Source: Thermotoga neapolitana DSM 4359 (GTDB lineage: Bacteria; Thermotogota; Thermotogae; Thermotogales; Thermotogaceae). Taken from it: 64,000 bases of DNA. Shown here piece after piece: positions 22,899 to 32,812 of this stretch. The number at the start of each line of letters is the position of its first letter. Position 1 is the first letter of the stretch. The position numbers and the translations under genes were made by a program. Under the pieces are notes generated by a model. That model did no database searches. It worked only from the letters and a program-made list of their open reading frames with translations, and was not told where the DNA came from. The DNA lies in assembly GCF_000018945.1 (NCBI RefSeq), contig NC_011978.1:1334729-1398728 (forward strand), written 5' to 3'.

Positions 22899-23909
22899 CT
22901 AAAAACCAGTGACTACTTTTCGAAGCGCTCTTGGAAGAAGTCTTGACAGTCTGAGAAGTATTTCCATGAAAGCGACAGAAAACCCCACCATGACCAGCAC
23001 CCAGCACCATCCGGGAAGATCGATGAACGTGTCCAAAAACACGTAGAACATCCATTGGAACGGCATGTGTATCATGAAGAGAAGAAAAGAATACCGCCCC
23101 ATCCTCCTCAGGATTCGAGAGTTCATTTTTTCGGCCATCCACGAGAACACTCCAATGCTGTATATCCCAAGGACCACTCCAGGAAGGGAGAACTGGTCTG
23201 CAACAAAACCATTGAACTTCCTGTGAGAATTCCAGTATTCTAAAAGACCAATGGTAAGAAAAACAATGTAGAAAATTAGAGAGGTTTTGTTCAGGGTACG
23301 TTTCTTTCCTTCATGAGTATCCTTGTATCCCAGGATAAAGGGAAAAAGCCAGTGAATGGGATTCAAATACGTGATGAGTGCTCCCTCAATCGGTGGAAGA
23401 AGTTCATTCTTTGTCAAAAACCAGAGGCTCACAATTGATGAATTGACAACAGCACCGGCAAAGGAAAAAGGAAGAATCCTTCCCGGATTTCTTATGAAAA
23501 TGGATACAAAAAGCAGGATGATCACGACGAAAACAAAATAATACTGCCACGATCCACTGAAGGAAAAGACGGTGAGAAGATATTTTGAAAACAAAGAACA
23601 ATTTTCTACGTTGAATATTTGCCTCGTTACCCATACTTCAGAGTATCTTCCATCCAGAATAAGATAAAGAAAAAACGCAACAGAACCCCAGAATAGATAA
23701 AAAAGAAAAAAAGACAGTGCCTTTTGAACGACCTTCAGAGGTCTTTTCCTTACTCTTCCCTGCGAATAGCCAAAGAGGTAGACGAACACAAATACGGACG
23801 GGCTCACAAACCTGAGAAAAGGGATGAAAAACGTCAGATCCCTGTACACTGAAACGATGGCATGTCCCACAAGAACGAACAGGATCAAAAGACCTCTTGT
23901 TGCCTCCAC
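22899..23909 (-). CDS. Acyltransferase family 3 membrane protein
   Basis: A 336-residue integral membrane protein with about ten hydrophobic helices and the acyltransferase-3 opening RGLLILFVLVGHAI, whose Arg and His are the family's conserved pair. Such proteins move acetyl or similar groups onto exported polysaccharide, peptidoglycan or lipid. GTG 23909 follows GAGGTG; the N-terminus is slightly short for the family, which often starts a few residues earlier (LDxLRG). It stands alone between tRNA-Asn and a divergent gene. The TTA/ATA-rich codon use suggests accessory status. Substrate unknown. Confidence 0.8.
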   Translation of the reverse strand: MEATRGLLILFVLVGHAIVSVYRDLTFFIPFLRFVSPSVFVFVYLFGYSQGRVRKRPLKVVQKALSFFLFYLFWGSVAFFLYLILDGRYSEVWVTRQIFNVENCSLFSKYLLTVFSFSGSWQYYFVFVVIILLFVSIFIRNPGRILPFSFAGAVVNSSIVSLWFLTKNELLPPIEGALITYLNPIHWLFPFILGYKDTHEGKKRTLNKTSLIFYIVFLTIGLLEYWNSHRKFNGFVADQFSLPGVVLGIYSIGVFSWMAEKMNSRILRRMGRYSFLLFMIHMPFQWMFYVFLDTFIDLPGWCWVLVMVGFSVAFMEILLRLSRLLPRALRKVVTGF

Positions 23910-23952
23910 CCGAATTCACCTCTGCTAAAATAGTATCGAAAGGAGTGAAAGA

Positions 23953-24918
23953 ATGAAAAACAGGCACTTTGCTCTTTTGTATCTTGCTTTGTTTCTGATT
24001 CTTGCAAAACTCTCTCCTTTCATTATAACCGCTCTGGTAATGGGACTGTATCTTTCGATAATAGTTGACTATGTGGCACGGTTTTTGGGGCTGTTCATAA
24101 AGAAACCGAGGTCTCTTTCTCGTGTTCTGGCGAATGTGTTGATATTTCTCATGATAGCCTACTCTGCTGTCAATTTCTTTCCCGTTATCATAAAAGAGGC
24201 TCAGAGGGTCTTTTCAGAGATAGATAGGGTCAGAACAGGGCTTGAAAACATGGAAATACCAGAATGGGTGAGTTCTATCATAAGCAACATCAGTGCTTCG
24301 TTCTCAGAAGGGGCGCTTTCCCTTGTGAACCGTATCGTGGGGTATGTACCGTCCTTCATAACGGCCGCAGTTCTCATAGTGATCACGTCTTTCATCGTCT
24401 CGTCACTGAAGAAACTTGTGAAGGAGAACGTTTCTTATCTTTTTCCGAAAGACCCTGAAGATGGAAAACGTTTTTTAAAAACCACCTACTCTGAGTTTGA
24501 AAGGTTCGTGGGTGGTCAGGTTCTGGTTGCGATATTCGTTGGGGTGTTCGTGGGTGTTGGTGCGTTTCTTTTCAGGATTCCCAGTGCCTTCTTTCTTGGG
24601 ATGCTTGCGTTCATAACGGATTTTGTTCCATACCTTGGTGTCATCATCTCGGCCATTCCTCTTTTGATGCTTTCTTTCTCCGTGCACGGCCTGTACGGGC
24701 TTCTCATAGGAACGATTATCCTCGTGGCGGCGAATCAACTGGAGATGTGGATTCTGGCTCCCAGGATACAGAGCAGTGCTTTGAACATCCACTGGTTCAT
24801 AATACTGATCACCATTCTCATATTCGGTGATCTTTTCAGTTTTGGTGGTGTTCTCATAGCACTTCCTTTTCTGATCTTCCTGAGGAACTACTGGAAACAC
24901 TACGTGATGGGAGGATGA
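23953..24918 (+). CDS. AI-2E/PerM family membrane transporter
   Basis: A 321-residue inner-membrane protein with two N-terminal helices, a helical middle segment (about residues 70-125), a long membrane core and the family motif GFVPYLGV-like DFVPYLGVIISAIP followed by NQLEMWILAPRIQ. The family includes autoinducer-2 exporter TqsA and Na+/H+ antiporters, so the substrate cannot be named. AAAGGAG lies before ATG 23953 and an extended -10 (TGCTAAAAT, ending at 23931) lies 22 bp upstream of the start. The zinc-ribbon gene follows 4 bp after its stop. Confidence 0.88.
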   Translation: MKNRHFALLYLALFLILAKLSPFIITALVMGLYLSIIVDYVARFLGLFIKKPRSLSRVLANVLIFLMIAYSAVNFFPVIIKEAQRVFSEIDRVRTGLENMEIPEWVSSIISNISASFSEGALSLVNRIVGYVPSFITAAVLIVITSFIVSSLKKLVKENVSYLFPKDPEDGKRFLKTTYSEFERFVGGQVLVAIFVGVFVGVGAFLFRIPSAFFLGMLAFITDFVPYLGVIISAIPLLMLSFSVHGLYGLLIGTIILVAANQLEMWILAPRIQSSALNIHWFIILITILIFGDLFSFGGVLIALPFLIFLRNYWKHYVMGG

Positions 24919-24922
24919 AACG

Positions 24923-25126
24923 ATGCCCACTTATACTTTCAGGTGTAAAAACTGTGGAGAGGAATACACCACGTTCACCTCTTACACAAGGCTGGAAGAG
25001 GTGAAGTGTCCCCGGTGTGGTTCAAGAGAAAAGGAAAGGGTGTACAGGAAGGTCTCCTTCTCCGTTCAGGGTGGTTCTTCTTCTTCGTGTGGTGGTAGCT
25101 GTGGTGGTTGCTCAGGGTGTGGTTAG
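24923..25126 (+). CDS. FmdB-type zinc-ribbon protein
   Basis: A 67-residue protein of the FmdB regulatory family: [15 protein letters not shown] with a second knuckle [14 protein letters not shown], giving one CxxC-CxxC zinc ribbon in residues 1-45. The tail is a low-complexity Ser/Gly/Cys run with five more cysteines ([13 protein letters not shown]). Function unknown; members often sit beside genes for membrane or stress proteins. Its stop TAG (25124-25126) overlaps the stop of the convergent mgsA gene. Confidence 0.85.
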   Translation: MPTYTFRCKNCGEEYTTFTSYTRLEEVKCPRCGSREKERVYRKVSFSVQGGSSSSCGGSCGGCSGCG

Positions 25127-25617
25127 TCTTCTTCTCCCTCGACCACCTTTCTGATCCTTCTTTCCAGTTCTTCCTCGTAATCTATCTGGATCTTCTCGTA
25201 CACGTCGTTCATGAGAGGTGAGGAGATCAGAAAGTCTGCCGTTGATCTTGTGATGGCAACGGGGATGTTGTACACCGTGGCGATTCTTATGAGTGCTTTC
25301 ACGTCGACATCGTGTGCCTGTGGTTCCAGAGGATCCCAGAAGAAGATGAGAACGTCTATCTTTCCCTCGGCTATCATCGCACCGATCTGTTGATCACCAC
25401 CAAGAGGACCGCTTTTCAGCCTGTGCACCTTAAGACCGAGTTTTTCCTGAAGAAGGGCCCCCGTGGTGCCGGTGGCGTACAGTTCATGTTGAGAGAGTGT
25501 TCCAAGGTTGAAACTCACCCACTCAAGAAGGTCTCTCTTTCTTCTGTCGTGTGCTATGAGGGCAATTCTTTTCTTTTTGTCCATGAAGATCTTGTACCTT
25601 CTTGGCCTATCCATCAT
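25123..25617 (-). CDS. mgsA: Methylglyoxal synthase
   Basis: Converts dihydroxyacetone phosphate to methylglyoxal and phosphate, a bypass of lower glycolysis when phosphate is short. The 164-residue frame contains [17 protein letters not shown], the phosphate-binding TGTTG segment ([11 protein letters not shown]), [20 protein letters not shown] with the catalytic Asp, and [20 protein letters not shown] 25617 overlaps the upstream GGDEF gene by 11 bp; ATG 25584 ([13 protein letters not shown]) would give a length nearer to other bacteria. Both lack a strong ribosome site. It is the last gene of an AKR-GGDEF-mgsA operon. Confidence 0.94.
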   Translation of the reverse strand: MMDRPRRYKIFMDKKKRIALIAHDRRKRDLLEWVSFNLGTLSQHELYATGTTGALLQEKLGLKVHRLKSGPLGGDQQIGAMIAEGKIDVLIFFWDPLEPQAHDVDVKALIRIATVYNIPVAITRSTADFLISSPLMNDVYEKIQIDYEEELERRIRKVVEGEED

Positions 25618-27550
25618 CCTTTTCCTCCTTCTTCCTGAATTTGTTTATGTACATTCTTTCATCTGCGACTTTCATGAGCTCCTCTATACTTTCACCATCG
25701 TCAGGAAAAACACTGATTCCGTAACTGAATTTCACCAGAAAGCGGTCTTCATCCACGACAACAGGTTCCCTGAAACGATCTTCTATCCTTCTGATCATGG
25801 CTTCTGCTCCATTGAAGTCCGTCTCAGGAAGGACTATCCCAAACTCATCTCCACCGAGTCTTCCAACGATATCGGATTTCCTCAAAAGCGTGGAGAGTGT
25901 TCTGGCGAACTCCTTCAGGACACGGTCTCCCACAAGATGCCCCTTCGAATCGTTTATGTGCTTGAAATCGTCCAGGTCGATGAAAATAAAGGAAAGTTTT
26001 CTGTTGTACCTCTTCGAAAGGTTCATCAGATAAACCAGTCTGCTTTCGAACGCCTCTCTGTTGTAAACACCTGTGAGCGGATCGTGTTCTGCAAGCCAGA
26101 GGATTCTCTCTTCACCCTTCAGTTTCCAGTAAACAAGTTCCAACTGGTTCTTCAAAAGTTTTGCCATCTCAAGAAAGTCTCTGTCAGGTTCTCTGCATGT
26201 GATGAGAAAGAATGCGAAAGTTTCTGTTTCGTGTTCCAGAGGAATTTTCAGGACACCGTTTTCACATGTGATGGTCTTTGGAACGTCAGACAGACTCTCT
26301 TCAAAAGAACTGCCAAGTGAGACTCTGAGGTGATACTTTCCATCTTCCTTCTCATAGAAAGCCACATCTTCTGCGTCGAACACCTCTGCGATCAAGGGCA
26401 GGTACTGTTTGAACACATAATCACTCCATCCAAGCGACAGAAGACTGCCTGACAGGTTCAAAAGGAGATGGTAGAACTTTCTGTCCTTTTCCAGAGAAAG
26501 AAGGTTTCTTCTTTCCTCGGTTATATCGATGCCGGCCACCATCAAACGGTTCTCCTCGAGGGGGATGAACACCCATCGTACGATTCTTTCTCCTCCGTCT
26601 CTGATGATACCTTCGTGCATAACTTTTTCCTTGAAGGCCTTTTCAAAAAGGTCCTTTGGAAAACTCTCAGGAAAGAGTTCGAACCAGTTTCTGTTCAGAA
26701 GGTCCTTTCGATCCGTCTTCAAAAGTCTGCATCCTGCTTCGTTTATGTCCTCCACCGTTCCATCTTCCCTCAGAATGATGCTCAAAACGGGTATGTTGTT
26801 GAAATATGTGAGAAACCTTTGCCTTTCTCTTCTGATCTGGTCTTCTATTTTTCTTATCTCGGAAATTGGCCTTGCGATTTCCTGTATCAGAACAACCGTT
26901 TTTCCTTCATATATGGGTATCAACTTGCTCTCACACGGAACGATCTCTCCGTCCTTTGAAACGAACTCTCTCTCCAGCGGCTCGACAGAACTCTCAGGAT
27001 ATGAAAGCGACATCATCCGGAGTGTGACCGTTTCATCCGAAGAGGAAATGTCTTCGATGGTCTTTCCTATCAACTCTTCCTTTGTGTACTTCAGGAACTT
27101 CTCGGTAGCGGGGTTCACCTCGACGATCTTTCCGTTCACATCGTAGAAGATCACCATGTCGTTGTTTTCGTTGAAGAGCCCTCTGAACATCAGGGTGAGT
27201 CTTTTCAGTCTGAGCATCACTTTGAAGGTTTCAAAGAAGATCAGGAAAGAGCCGGCCAGGTAGAAAATGAACTTCACCAGATAAAACGAGTCGGGAAAGA
27301 GAAAAAAGACCTCCAGAAAGTTCATCAGTGCACCAAGAAACAGCAAAGCAGCACCCATGAACGAAACGTTCATGTCGACAAGATGAAAGAGAACGATAAG
27401 AAGAAAAGAAGCAAAAAGAAAAATGACTCTGGAGAGAACGGTTCTCCAGTAGATCTCAAGATCCGTGTGAAGAAAGATTCCGTTCAAAAAGGAATGGATG
27501 ATGAGAAAAACGGCACCCGCAAGGAGTGCCAGCCAGAGAATCTTCTTCAT
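25607..27550 (-). CDS. Membrane PAS-GGDEF diguanylate cyclase
   Basis: A 647-residue sensor. About five or six membrane helices (residues 1-135) are followed by two PAS domains (about 150-260 and 270-390; [20 protein letters not shown] marks the first), a GAF-like segment (about 395-475) and a GGDEF domain. The cyclase motif [14 protein letters not shown] is intact, with inhibitory-site RKSD five residues before GGDEF. It would make c-di-GMP in response to a membrane or cytoplasmic signal. ATG 27550 overlaps the AKR stop (ATGA); an in-frame upstream ATG at 27637 lies inside the AKR gene and is unlikely. Confidence 0.9.
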   Translation of the reverse strand: MKKILWLALLAGAVFLIIHSFLNGIFLHTDLEIYWRTVLSRVIFLFASFLLIVLFHLVDMNVSFMGAALLFLGALMNFLEVFFLFPDSFYLVKFIFYLAGSFLIFFETFKVMLRLKRLTLMFRGLFNENNDMVIFYDVNGKIVEVNPATEKFLKYTKEELIGKTIEDISSSDETVTLRMMSLSYPESSVEPLEREFVSKDGEIVPCESKLIPIYEGKTVVLIQEIARPISEIRKIEDQIRRERQRFLTYFNNIPVLSIILREDGTVEDINEAGCRLLKTDRKDLLNRNWFELFPESFPKDLFEKAFKEKVMHEGIIRDGGERIVRWVFIPLEENRLMVAGIDITEERRNLLSLEKDRKFYHLLLNLSGSLLSLGWSDYVFKQYLPLIAEVFDAEDVAFYEKEDGKYHLRVSLGSSFEESLSDVPKTITCENGVLKIPLEHETETFAFFLITCREPDRDFLEMAKLLKNQLELVYWKLKGEERILWLAEHDPLTGVYNREAFESRLVYLMNLSKRYNRKLSFIFIDLDDFKHINDSKGHLVGDRVLKEFARTLSTLLRKSDIVGRLGGDEFGIVLPETDFNGAEAMIRRIEDRFREPVVVDEDRFLVKFSYGISVFPDDGESIEELMKVADERMYINKFRKKEEKDDG

Positions 27551-28686
27551 TTGACCCCTGCCAGCTCCCTGTGGACTCTTTTCAGAAGGTTCGGTATATC
27601 GAGTTTCTGTGGGCATTTGCTGAGGCACTCTCCGCATTCAACACAGAAAGAAGCGGCAGACTTTTGACTCTCAAACCATCTGTACGTTCTTCTGCCACCT
27701 TCCCAGTCTTCGAACATCACGGTTTCGTTGTACAGTCTGAAGTTTCCAGGGATGTCCACTCCGTTCGGACAGGGCATGCAGTATCCACATTCTGTGCAGT
27801 TTATGACTGCGAAAGACTCGAGCGTTTTCTTTATCTCCTCTATCATCTTCATGTCTTCTTCTGTGAGATTGTTCGGTGTGATTTTACTCATGATCTCCAC
27901 GTTCTGCTTCACCTGTTCCAGTGTGCTCATGCCGCTAAGTATCGTGGAGACTTCTGGATGGTGTCCGAGCCACCTGAAACTCAGCTCGACGGGAGACCAG
28001 TCCTTTCCGTACTTTTCAAGGATTTTCATCACTCTCTCAGGAAGCCTTGCGAGTTTTCCACCCTTCAAAGGTTCCATGATCACAACGGCAAGACCTTTTG
28101 AGGCAGCATACTTGAGGCCTCTCAGACCGGCCTGGTAGTTCTCGTCCATGTAGTTGAGCTGTATCTGGCAGAAATCCCAGTCGTATCCATCCACGATCTC
28201 TTTGAAGACAGGATACCTGTCGTGGAAGGAAAAGCCAGCAAATTTGATCTTCCCCTCTGCTTTCACTTTTTCAAAAAAATCAAAGAACCTGAGTTCTTTT
28301 ATCTTTTCCCATCTTTCCCTGTTCAGTGCGTGCATCAGGTACATGTCCACGTGGTCTGTCTGGAGTTTTTCGAGCTGTTCATCCAGATATCTGTAGAAAT
28401 CCTCGTGTTTTTCCACCTGCCAGACGGGAGACTTCGTGGCAAGAAAGACCCTCTCTCGATAGCCATCTTTCAGGGCTTTACCAACGACTTTTTCGCTGTT
28501 TCCACCGTGATATGGATAGGCCGTGTCGACGTAGTTCACACCGTGGTCGATCGCATATCTGATCATCTCGATCGCCTTTTCTTCGTCGATTTTTGAGTGA
28601 TCCTCTCCTATCACGGGAAGTCTCATCGCTCCAAAACCAAGAAGAGACGTTTTCACCCCGGTTTTTCCGAAATCTCTGTACTGCAT
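27547..28686 (-). CDS. Aldo/keto reductase with C-terminal 4Fe-4S domain
   Basis: A 379-residue oxidoreductase. The aldo/keto reductase barrel (1-265) has the catalytic Asp and Tyr in YVDTAYPYHGG, Lys in VFLATKSPVW and His in MYLMHALN. The tail (about 280-379) holds cysteine clusters CTECGYCMPCPNGVDIP and CVECGECLSKCP of a ferredoxin-like domain. NADPH-linked carbonyl reduction is likely; the iron-sulfur tail suggests electron exchange with ferredoxin. ATG 28686 has GGAGG 7 nt upstream. Co-transcription with mgsA fits a role with methylglyoxal or similar aldehydes (inference). Confidence 0.9.
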   Translation of the reverse strand: MQYRDFGKTGVKTSLLGFGAMRLPVIGEDHSKIDEEKAIEMIRYAIDHGVNYVDTAYPYHGGNSEKVVGKALKDGYRERVFLATKSPVWQVEKHEDFYRYLDEQLEKLQTDHVDMYLMHALNRERWEKIKELRFFDFFEKVKAEGKIKFAGFSFHDRYPVFKEIVDGYDWDFCQIQLNYMDENYQAGLRGLKYAASKGLAVVIMEPLKGGKLARLPERVMKILEKYGKDWSPVELSFRWLGHHPEVSTILSGMSTLEQVKQNVEIMSKITPNNLTEEDMKMIEEIKKTLESFAVINCTECGYCMPCPNGVDIPGNFRLYNETVMFEDWEGGRRTYRWFESQKSAASFCVECGECLSKCPQKLDIPNLLKRVHRELAGVK

Positions 28687-28757
28687 GCCTTCACCTCCTT
28701 CCATGTCAATTTTAGCATCAAAGGATGATAAAATCTAACGTGTAGGAGGGGATCGGT

Positions 28758-31700
28758 TTGAGATTGAAAAAGCTTTTTTTGAAGGGTTTCAAGTCGTTCG
28801 GCAGGCCTTCTCTGATCACCTTCTCCGATCGTGTGACCGCCATCGTCGGCCCGAACGGAAGTGGCAAGTCCAACATCATAGACGCCATAAAGTGGGTCTT
28901 CGGTGAACAGTCAAAGAAGGAACTTCGAGCCAGCGAAAAGTTCGACATGATCTTCTCCGGATCTGAAAACCTTCCCCCTGCAGGTTCTGCCTATGTGGAG
29001 CTCGTCTTCGAAGAGAACGGAGAGGAGATCACGGTTGCCCGTGAACTGAAGAGAACGGGAGAAAACACCTACTACCTGAACGGCAGTCCCGTCAGACTCA
29101 AAGACATAAAAGATCGCTTCGCAGGAACAGGCCTTGGAGTGGACTTCTACTCCATTGTGGGGCAGGGACAGATAGACAGAGTGGTCAATGCCTCTCCGGA
29201 AGAACTGAGACTCCTTCTGGAAGAGGCCGCAGGCATCTCGATCTACAGGGAAAAGAAGAAAGAAACGGAGGCAAACCTCGAGAGAACAAAAGCCAATCTC
29301 GACCGGGTGAAGGATGTACTGTACGAGAGAGAGCGTCAGATGAAGTCTCTGTATCTCAAAGCAAAGAGGGCAGAAAGGTACAGAGAGTACTCCTCTCAGC
29401 TGAAAGAGTTTCAGAAACTCTACTACGGAAACGTTCTGAAGAGGGAAAGGAAAAAACTGGAGTTCTACCAGGAAGAGGAAGAAAGGACCAACAGGAAGAT
29501 AAGGGATATTCAGAAGGAACTTGTGGAACTCGAGACGAAATGGAGTACTCTGAGAAGTGAATTTGGAGAAATGGATCAGGAGATAGAAAGGTACACAAGG
29601 CTGCTCGAGGACTACAAAAAGAGGCAGAGCGATCTGCAGGAGATGAAGAACCTTTATTCTTCGAGACTTTCAAGCAGTGAGAACAGATACGTCGAGATAT
29701 CCACAAGGCTCGACGAACTGGAAAAAAGAAAGAAAGAGTACACGAAGAGACTGGAGGAGATGGAATACATCTTCAAGGGGATAGCAGGTGAGTACGAGCA
29801 AAAGTCGAACGAACTTGCTTCTCTGGAAAAAGAGAAGGAATCCATCCTTTCGAGGTTCGATGAAAAGGAAAAGGAGTTCATGAGGCTCAGAGAAGAAGTA
29901 TCGAATATAGAAAAACAGATTCTGAAGATGGAAAACGAGCTTCTCAGAATCGGTGAAAACCTCGAAGACCTGGAAAAGAGAAGGAAGATCACTGAAAATC
30001 AGATCTCTGCAAGAAGAAGAGAACTTGAGGAAAAGAAAGAAGAATTCAGGGAGATATCAAAGCGAGTGGAAGAGTTCGATGAGGAGGAAAGAAGACTCAC
30101 AGAAGAACTGAAGGCCGTTCGAGAAAGCATCGAAGAAACAGAAAGAAATATCAGAGAACTTTCCCACGAGATAGAGGATCTGGAAAAGAGAGTAAGAGAA
30201 CTTCAGTTCGAGAAAGAAATGCTGGAGAGGGAGATGAGGGAATACAGGGGTTTTTCAAGGGCGGTCAGGGCCGTGTTCGACGAGAAAGAGAGATTTGCTG
30301 GGCTCATCGATGTGGTGGCGAACCTTCTCGAGGTGGAAGAGGAGTACTCACTCGCCATCAGCGTTCTTCTCGGTGGAATGTCGCAGAACATCGTTGTGAG
30401 GGATGTGGATACGGCGAAGGCGATCGTCGAGTTCGTGAAACAAAACACGCTGGGAAGGGTCACCATACTTCCGCTCGATCTGATAGATGGTTCCTTCAAT
30501 AGAATACCCGAACTGGAGAAGGAAAAGGGATTCATCGGTTACGCCGTAGATCTTGTGAAACTTCCCCCCGATCTGGAGGTACTCTCTGGATTTCTGTTTG
30601 GAAATTCCTTTGTTGTGGAAACCCTCGACGATGCGATAAGGATAAAGAAAAAGTACCGTCTCAATACGAGAATAGCAACTCTGGATGGAGAACTGATAAG
30701 TGGACGGGGTGCCATCACGGGTGGAAGGGAGGAAAGATCCGGCAACGTCTTCGAAAGGCGAATAAGGCTGAAACACGTAGAACAGGAGATGGAGGAGACA
30801 GAAAAATCGATCCTTGAGAAGAAAGAAATACTTGCTTCCCTGAAAACAGAGCAGGAAGATTTGAAAAAACAGGAAACGATCGTTCAGAGAGAGCTTTTTG
30901 ATCTTTCCAAGAAATCTTCTTCAACGAAGACGATTCTCTCTGAAATACTGAGATCCATAAACCAGATGCAGGACGAAGTACAGAACCTGGAAAATCTCCT
31001 CGCGGAGTACAGGGCAAAGGAAGAGGGTCTGAGGGCAAGAAGAGAGAAGATCTTCGAAGAAATGGACGGACTGAAAGAGCGAAGAAAATCACTTCGGGAG
31101 GTCCTCTCTGAGTATTCTGAAGAACTGGAAAAAGAAAGGAAGATCATCGACGAGATAAACGAAAAACTTTTTGGACTCAAAGCGGAAGTGGGGAACCTTC
31201 TTGAAACAAAAGAGCGTTATGAAAGGGAAATGCGGGACACGCGAAGAACGATAGAGCGCTTCGATGAGGAGATGGAAGACCTGAAATCCCAGATGTCAGC
31301 ACTCGAAGAAGAGATGGAAAAGTACAGACAGACGATAAGAGAACACGAACGGGAAATAGAGCATCTCAAAAAGGAGATGGACAGCATATTCGAGACCATG
31401 CGACTTCACAGAACAGGAAAAGAGGAAAAGATGAAAGAACTTCAGGAGATTGAAAGAAGAATGAACGATTTGAAAGAGGAAAAGGAGAAGCTGAGAAACC
31501 ACCTTCACCAGGTGGAACTGGCACTTCAGGAAAGCAGAATGAAGATAGCAAACATCCTGGGAGAGTTCTCCGGAGACGAAGAAGAGGTGGAAGAACTTTC
31601 CGATGAAAAGCTTGAGGAGATATACAGATCCATGAGAGACCTTGAGAACAGAATAAAGTTCCTCGGTCCGGTGGATCTCACAGCGATAGATGAGTACGAG

Positions 31701-32270
31701 AAACTGCGGGAGGAATACGAAGAGATCCTGAAACAGAAAGAAGATCTCGAAGAAGCGAAAAGAAAACTCGAAGAGATCATAGAGAAGACAGATCGTGAAG
31801 CTGAAAGCCTTCTCTTCGACGTTTACCAGAAGGTGAACGAGAGTTTCAACAGGTTGATCTCACTTCTGTTCTTCGGTGGAGAAGGCAGGATCAACGTGGT
31901 TTCCGAGACAAAAAGCATCCTCGACGCAGGTTTCGAGATATCCATAAGGAAACCCGGTCGAAGAGATCAGAAACTGAACCTTCTCTCCGGTGGGGAAAAG
32001 GCACTCGTGGGAATCGCCCTTCTTTTTGCCCTCATGGAGATAAAACCAAGCCCATTCTACGTACTGGATGAGGTGGATGCCCCCCTCGACGATTACAACG
32101 CGGAAAGATTCAAGATGCTGCTGAAGGAAAACGCCAGACAGACACAGTTCATTGTGATCACCCACAACAAGATCGTCATGGAAGCGGCGGACCTTCTGCA
32201 CGGTGTAACCATGGTAAACGGTGTGTCGGCCATAGTGCCCGTTGAAGTGGAGAAGATTCTGGAGGTGTGA
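28758..32270 (+). CDS. smc: Chromosome segregation protein SMC
   Basis: A 1170-residue ATPase of the SMC-ScpAB complex that organises the chromosome; T. maritima SMC, used for the hinge crystal structure, has the same length. Walker A is GPNGSGKSN (about residue 32), with long coiled coils at about 165-480 and 680-1010 around a hinge at about 485-680 (MSQNIVVRDVDTA region, glycine-rich RGAITGG). The signature is LSGGEKAL (about 1076) and Walker B FYVLDEVDAPLDD. It starts with TTG 28758 behind TAGGAGGGG. First gene of a seemingly continuous operon to the HAD gene. Confidence 0.97.
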   Translation: MRLKKLFLKGFKSFGRPSLITFSDRVTAIVGPNGSGKSNIIDAIKWVFGEQSKKELRASEKFDMIFSGSENLPPAGSAYVELVFEENGEEITVARELKRTGENTYYLNGSPVRLKDIKDRFAGTGLGVDFYSIVGQGQIDRVVNASPEELRLLLEEAAGISIYREKKKETEANLERTKANLDRVKDVLYERERQMKSLYLKAKRAERYREYSSQLKEFQKLYYGNVLKRERKKLEFYQEEEERTNRKIRDIQKELVELETKWSTLRSEFGEMDQEIERYTRLLEDYKKRQSDLQEMKNLYSSRLSSSENRYVEISTRLDELEKRKKEYTKRLEEMEYIFKGIAGEYEQKSNELASLEKEKESILSRFDEKEKEFMRLREEVSNIEKQILKMENELLRIGENLEDLEKRRKITENQISARRRELEEKKEEFREISKRVEEFDEEERRLTEELKAVRESIEETERNIRELSHEIEDLEKRVRELQFEKEMLEREMREYRGFSRAVRAVFDEKERFAGLIDVVANLLEVEEEYSLAISVLLGGMSQNIVVRDVDTAKAIVEFVKQNTLGRVTILPLDLIDGSFNRIPELEKEKGFIGYAVDLVKLPPDLEVLSGFLFGNSFVVETLDDAIRIKKKYRLNTRIATLDGELISGRGAITGGREERSGNVFERRIRLKHVEQEMEETEKSILEKKEILASLKTEQEDLKKQETIVQRELFDLSKKSSSTKTILSEILRSINQMQDEVQNLENLLAEYRAKEEGLRARREKIFEEMDGLKERRKSLREVLSEYSEELEKERKIIDEINEKLFGLKAEVGNLLETKERYEREMRDTRRTIERFDEEMEDLKSQMSALEEEMEKYRQTIREHEREIEHLKKEMDSIFETMRLHRTGKEEKMKELQEIERRMNDLKEEKEKLRNHLHQVELALQESRMKIANILGEFSGDEEEVEELSDEKLEEIYRSMRDLENRIKFLGPVDLTAIDEYEKLREEYEEILKQKEDLEEAKRKLEEIIEKTDREAESLLFDVYQKVNESFNRLISLLFFGGEGRINVVSETKSILDAGFEISIRKPGRRDQKLNLLSGGEKALVGIALLFALMEIKPSPFYVLDEVDAPLDDYNAERFKMLLKENARQTQFIVITHNKIVMEAADLLHGVTMVNGVSAIVPVEVEKILEV

Positions 32271-32272
32271 CG

Positions 32273-32812
32273 GTGAAGTTCTACGAACAGAAAATTGAGA
32301 GCAAAAGGGTTTTCGAGGGAAAGATGATAAGCGTGAGGGTCGATCGTGTGAGACTTCCAAACGGTGAGGAGTCGACCCGTGAGGTCGTGGATCATCCCGG
32401 TGCGGTCGTGATCGTTCCGGTCCTGGGAGAGGAGATCATCTTCGTCGAGCAGTACAGATACCCCATCGAACAGATGCTCCTCGAGCTTCCCGCCGGGAAA
32501 ATGGATCCCGGAGAATCACCTGAAGAATGCGCTAAAAGAGAACTCGAAGAAGAAACAGGTTATCGGGCAAAGAGGTTCTCCTATCTTGGAAAGATCTTCA
32601 CAACGCCCGGTTTCACAACAGAGGTGATACACATATTTGCAGCAGAAGAACTGGAAAAAACCACCCAGAACACCGATCCCGATGAGTTCATCGAGGTGAA
32701 GAAAATCCCCGTGGAGAAGGTGTTATCCTTGCTCAGGAACGCGGAGATAGAAGATTCAAAAACGATCTGCGCTTTGACCCGATACTTCCTTTCAAAAGGA
32801 GTGATAGGATGA
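32273..32812 (+). CDS. Nudix hydrolase, ADP-ribose pyrophosphatase type
   Basis: A 179-residue hydrolase with an exact Nudix box: GKMDPGESPEECAKREL followed by EEETGY, preceded by FVEQYRYPIEQMLLELPA, which is characteristic of ADP-ribose pyrophosphatases (NudF type). It would split ADP-ribose to AMP and ribose-5-phosphate. GTG 32273 is 7 nt after GGAGG (32261-32265); GTG 32267 is only 1 nt from it. It starts 3 bp after the smc stop and overlaps the next gene by 4 bp. Confidence 0.92.
   Translation: MKFYEQKIESKRVFEGKMISVRVDRVRLPNGEESTREVVDHPGAVVIVPVLGEEIIFVEQYRYPIEQMLLELPAGKMDPGESPEECAKRELEEETGYRAKRFSYLGKIFTTPGFTTEVIHIFAAEELEKTTQNTDPDEFIEVKKIPVEKVLSLLRNAEIEDSKTICALTRYFLSKGVIG

Noticed and set aside
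25508-26320. 270-codon plus-strand frame opposite mgsA and the PAS-GGDEF gene
   Set aside because: Mirror of well-supported minus-strand genes; no ribosome site, no recognisable motif.
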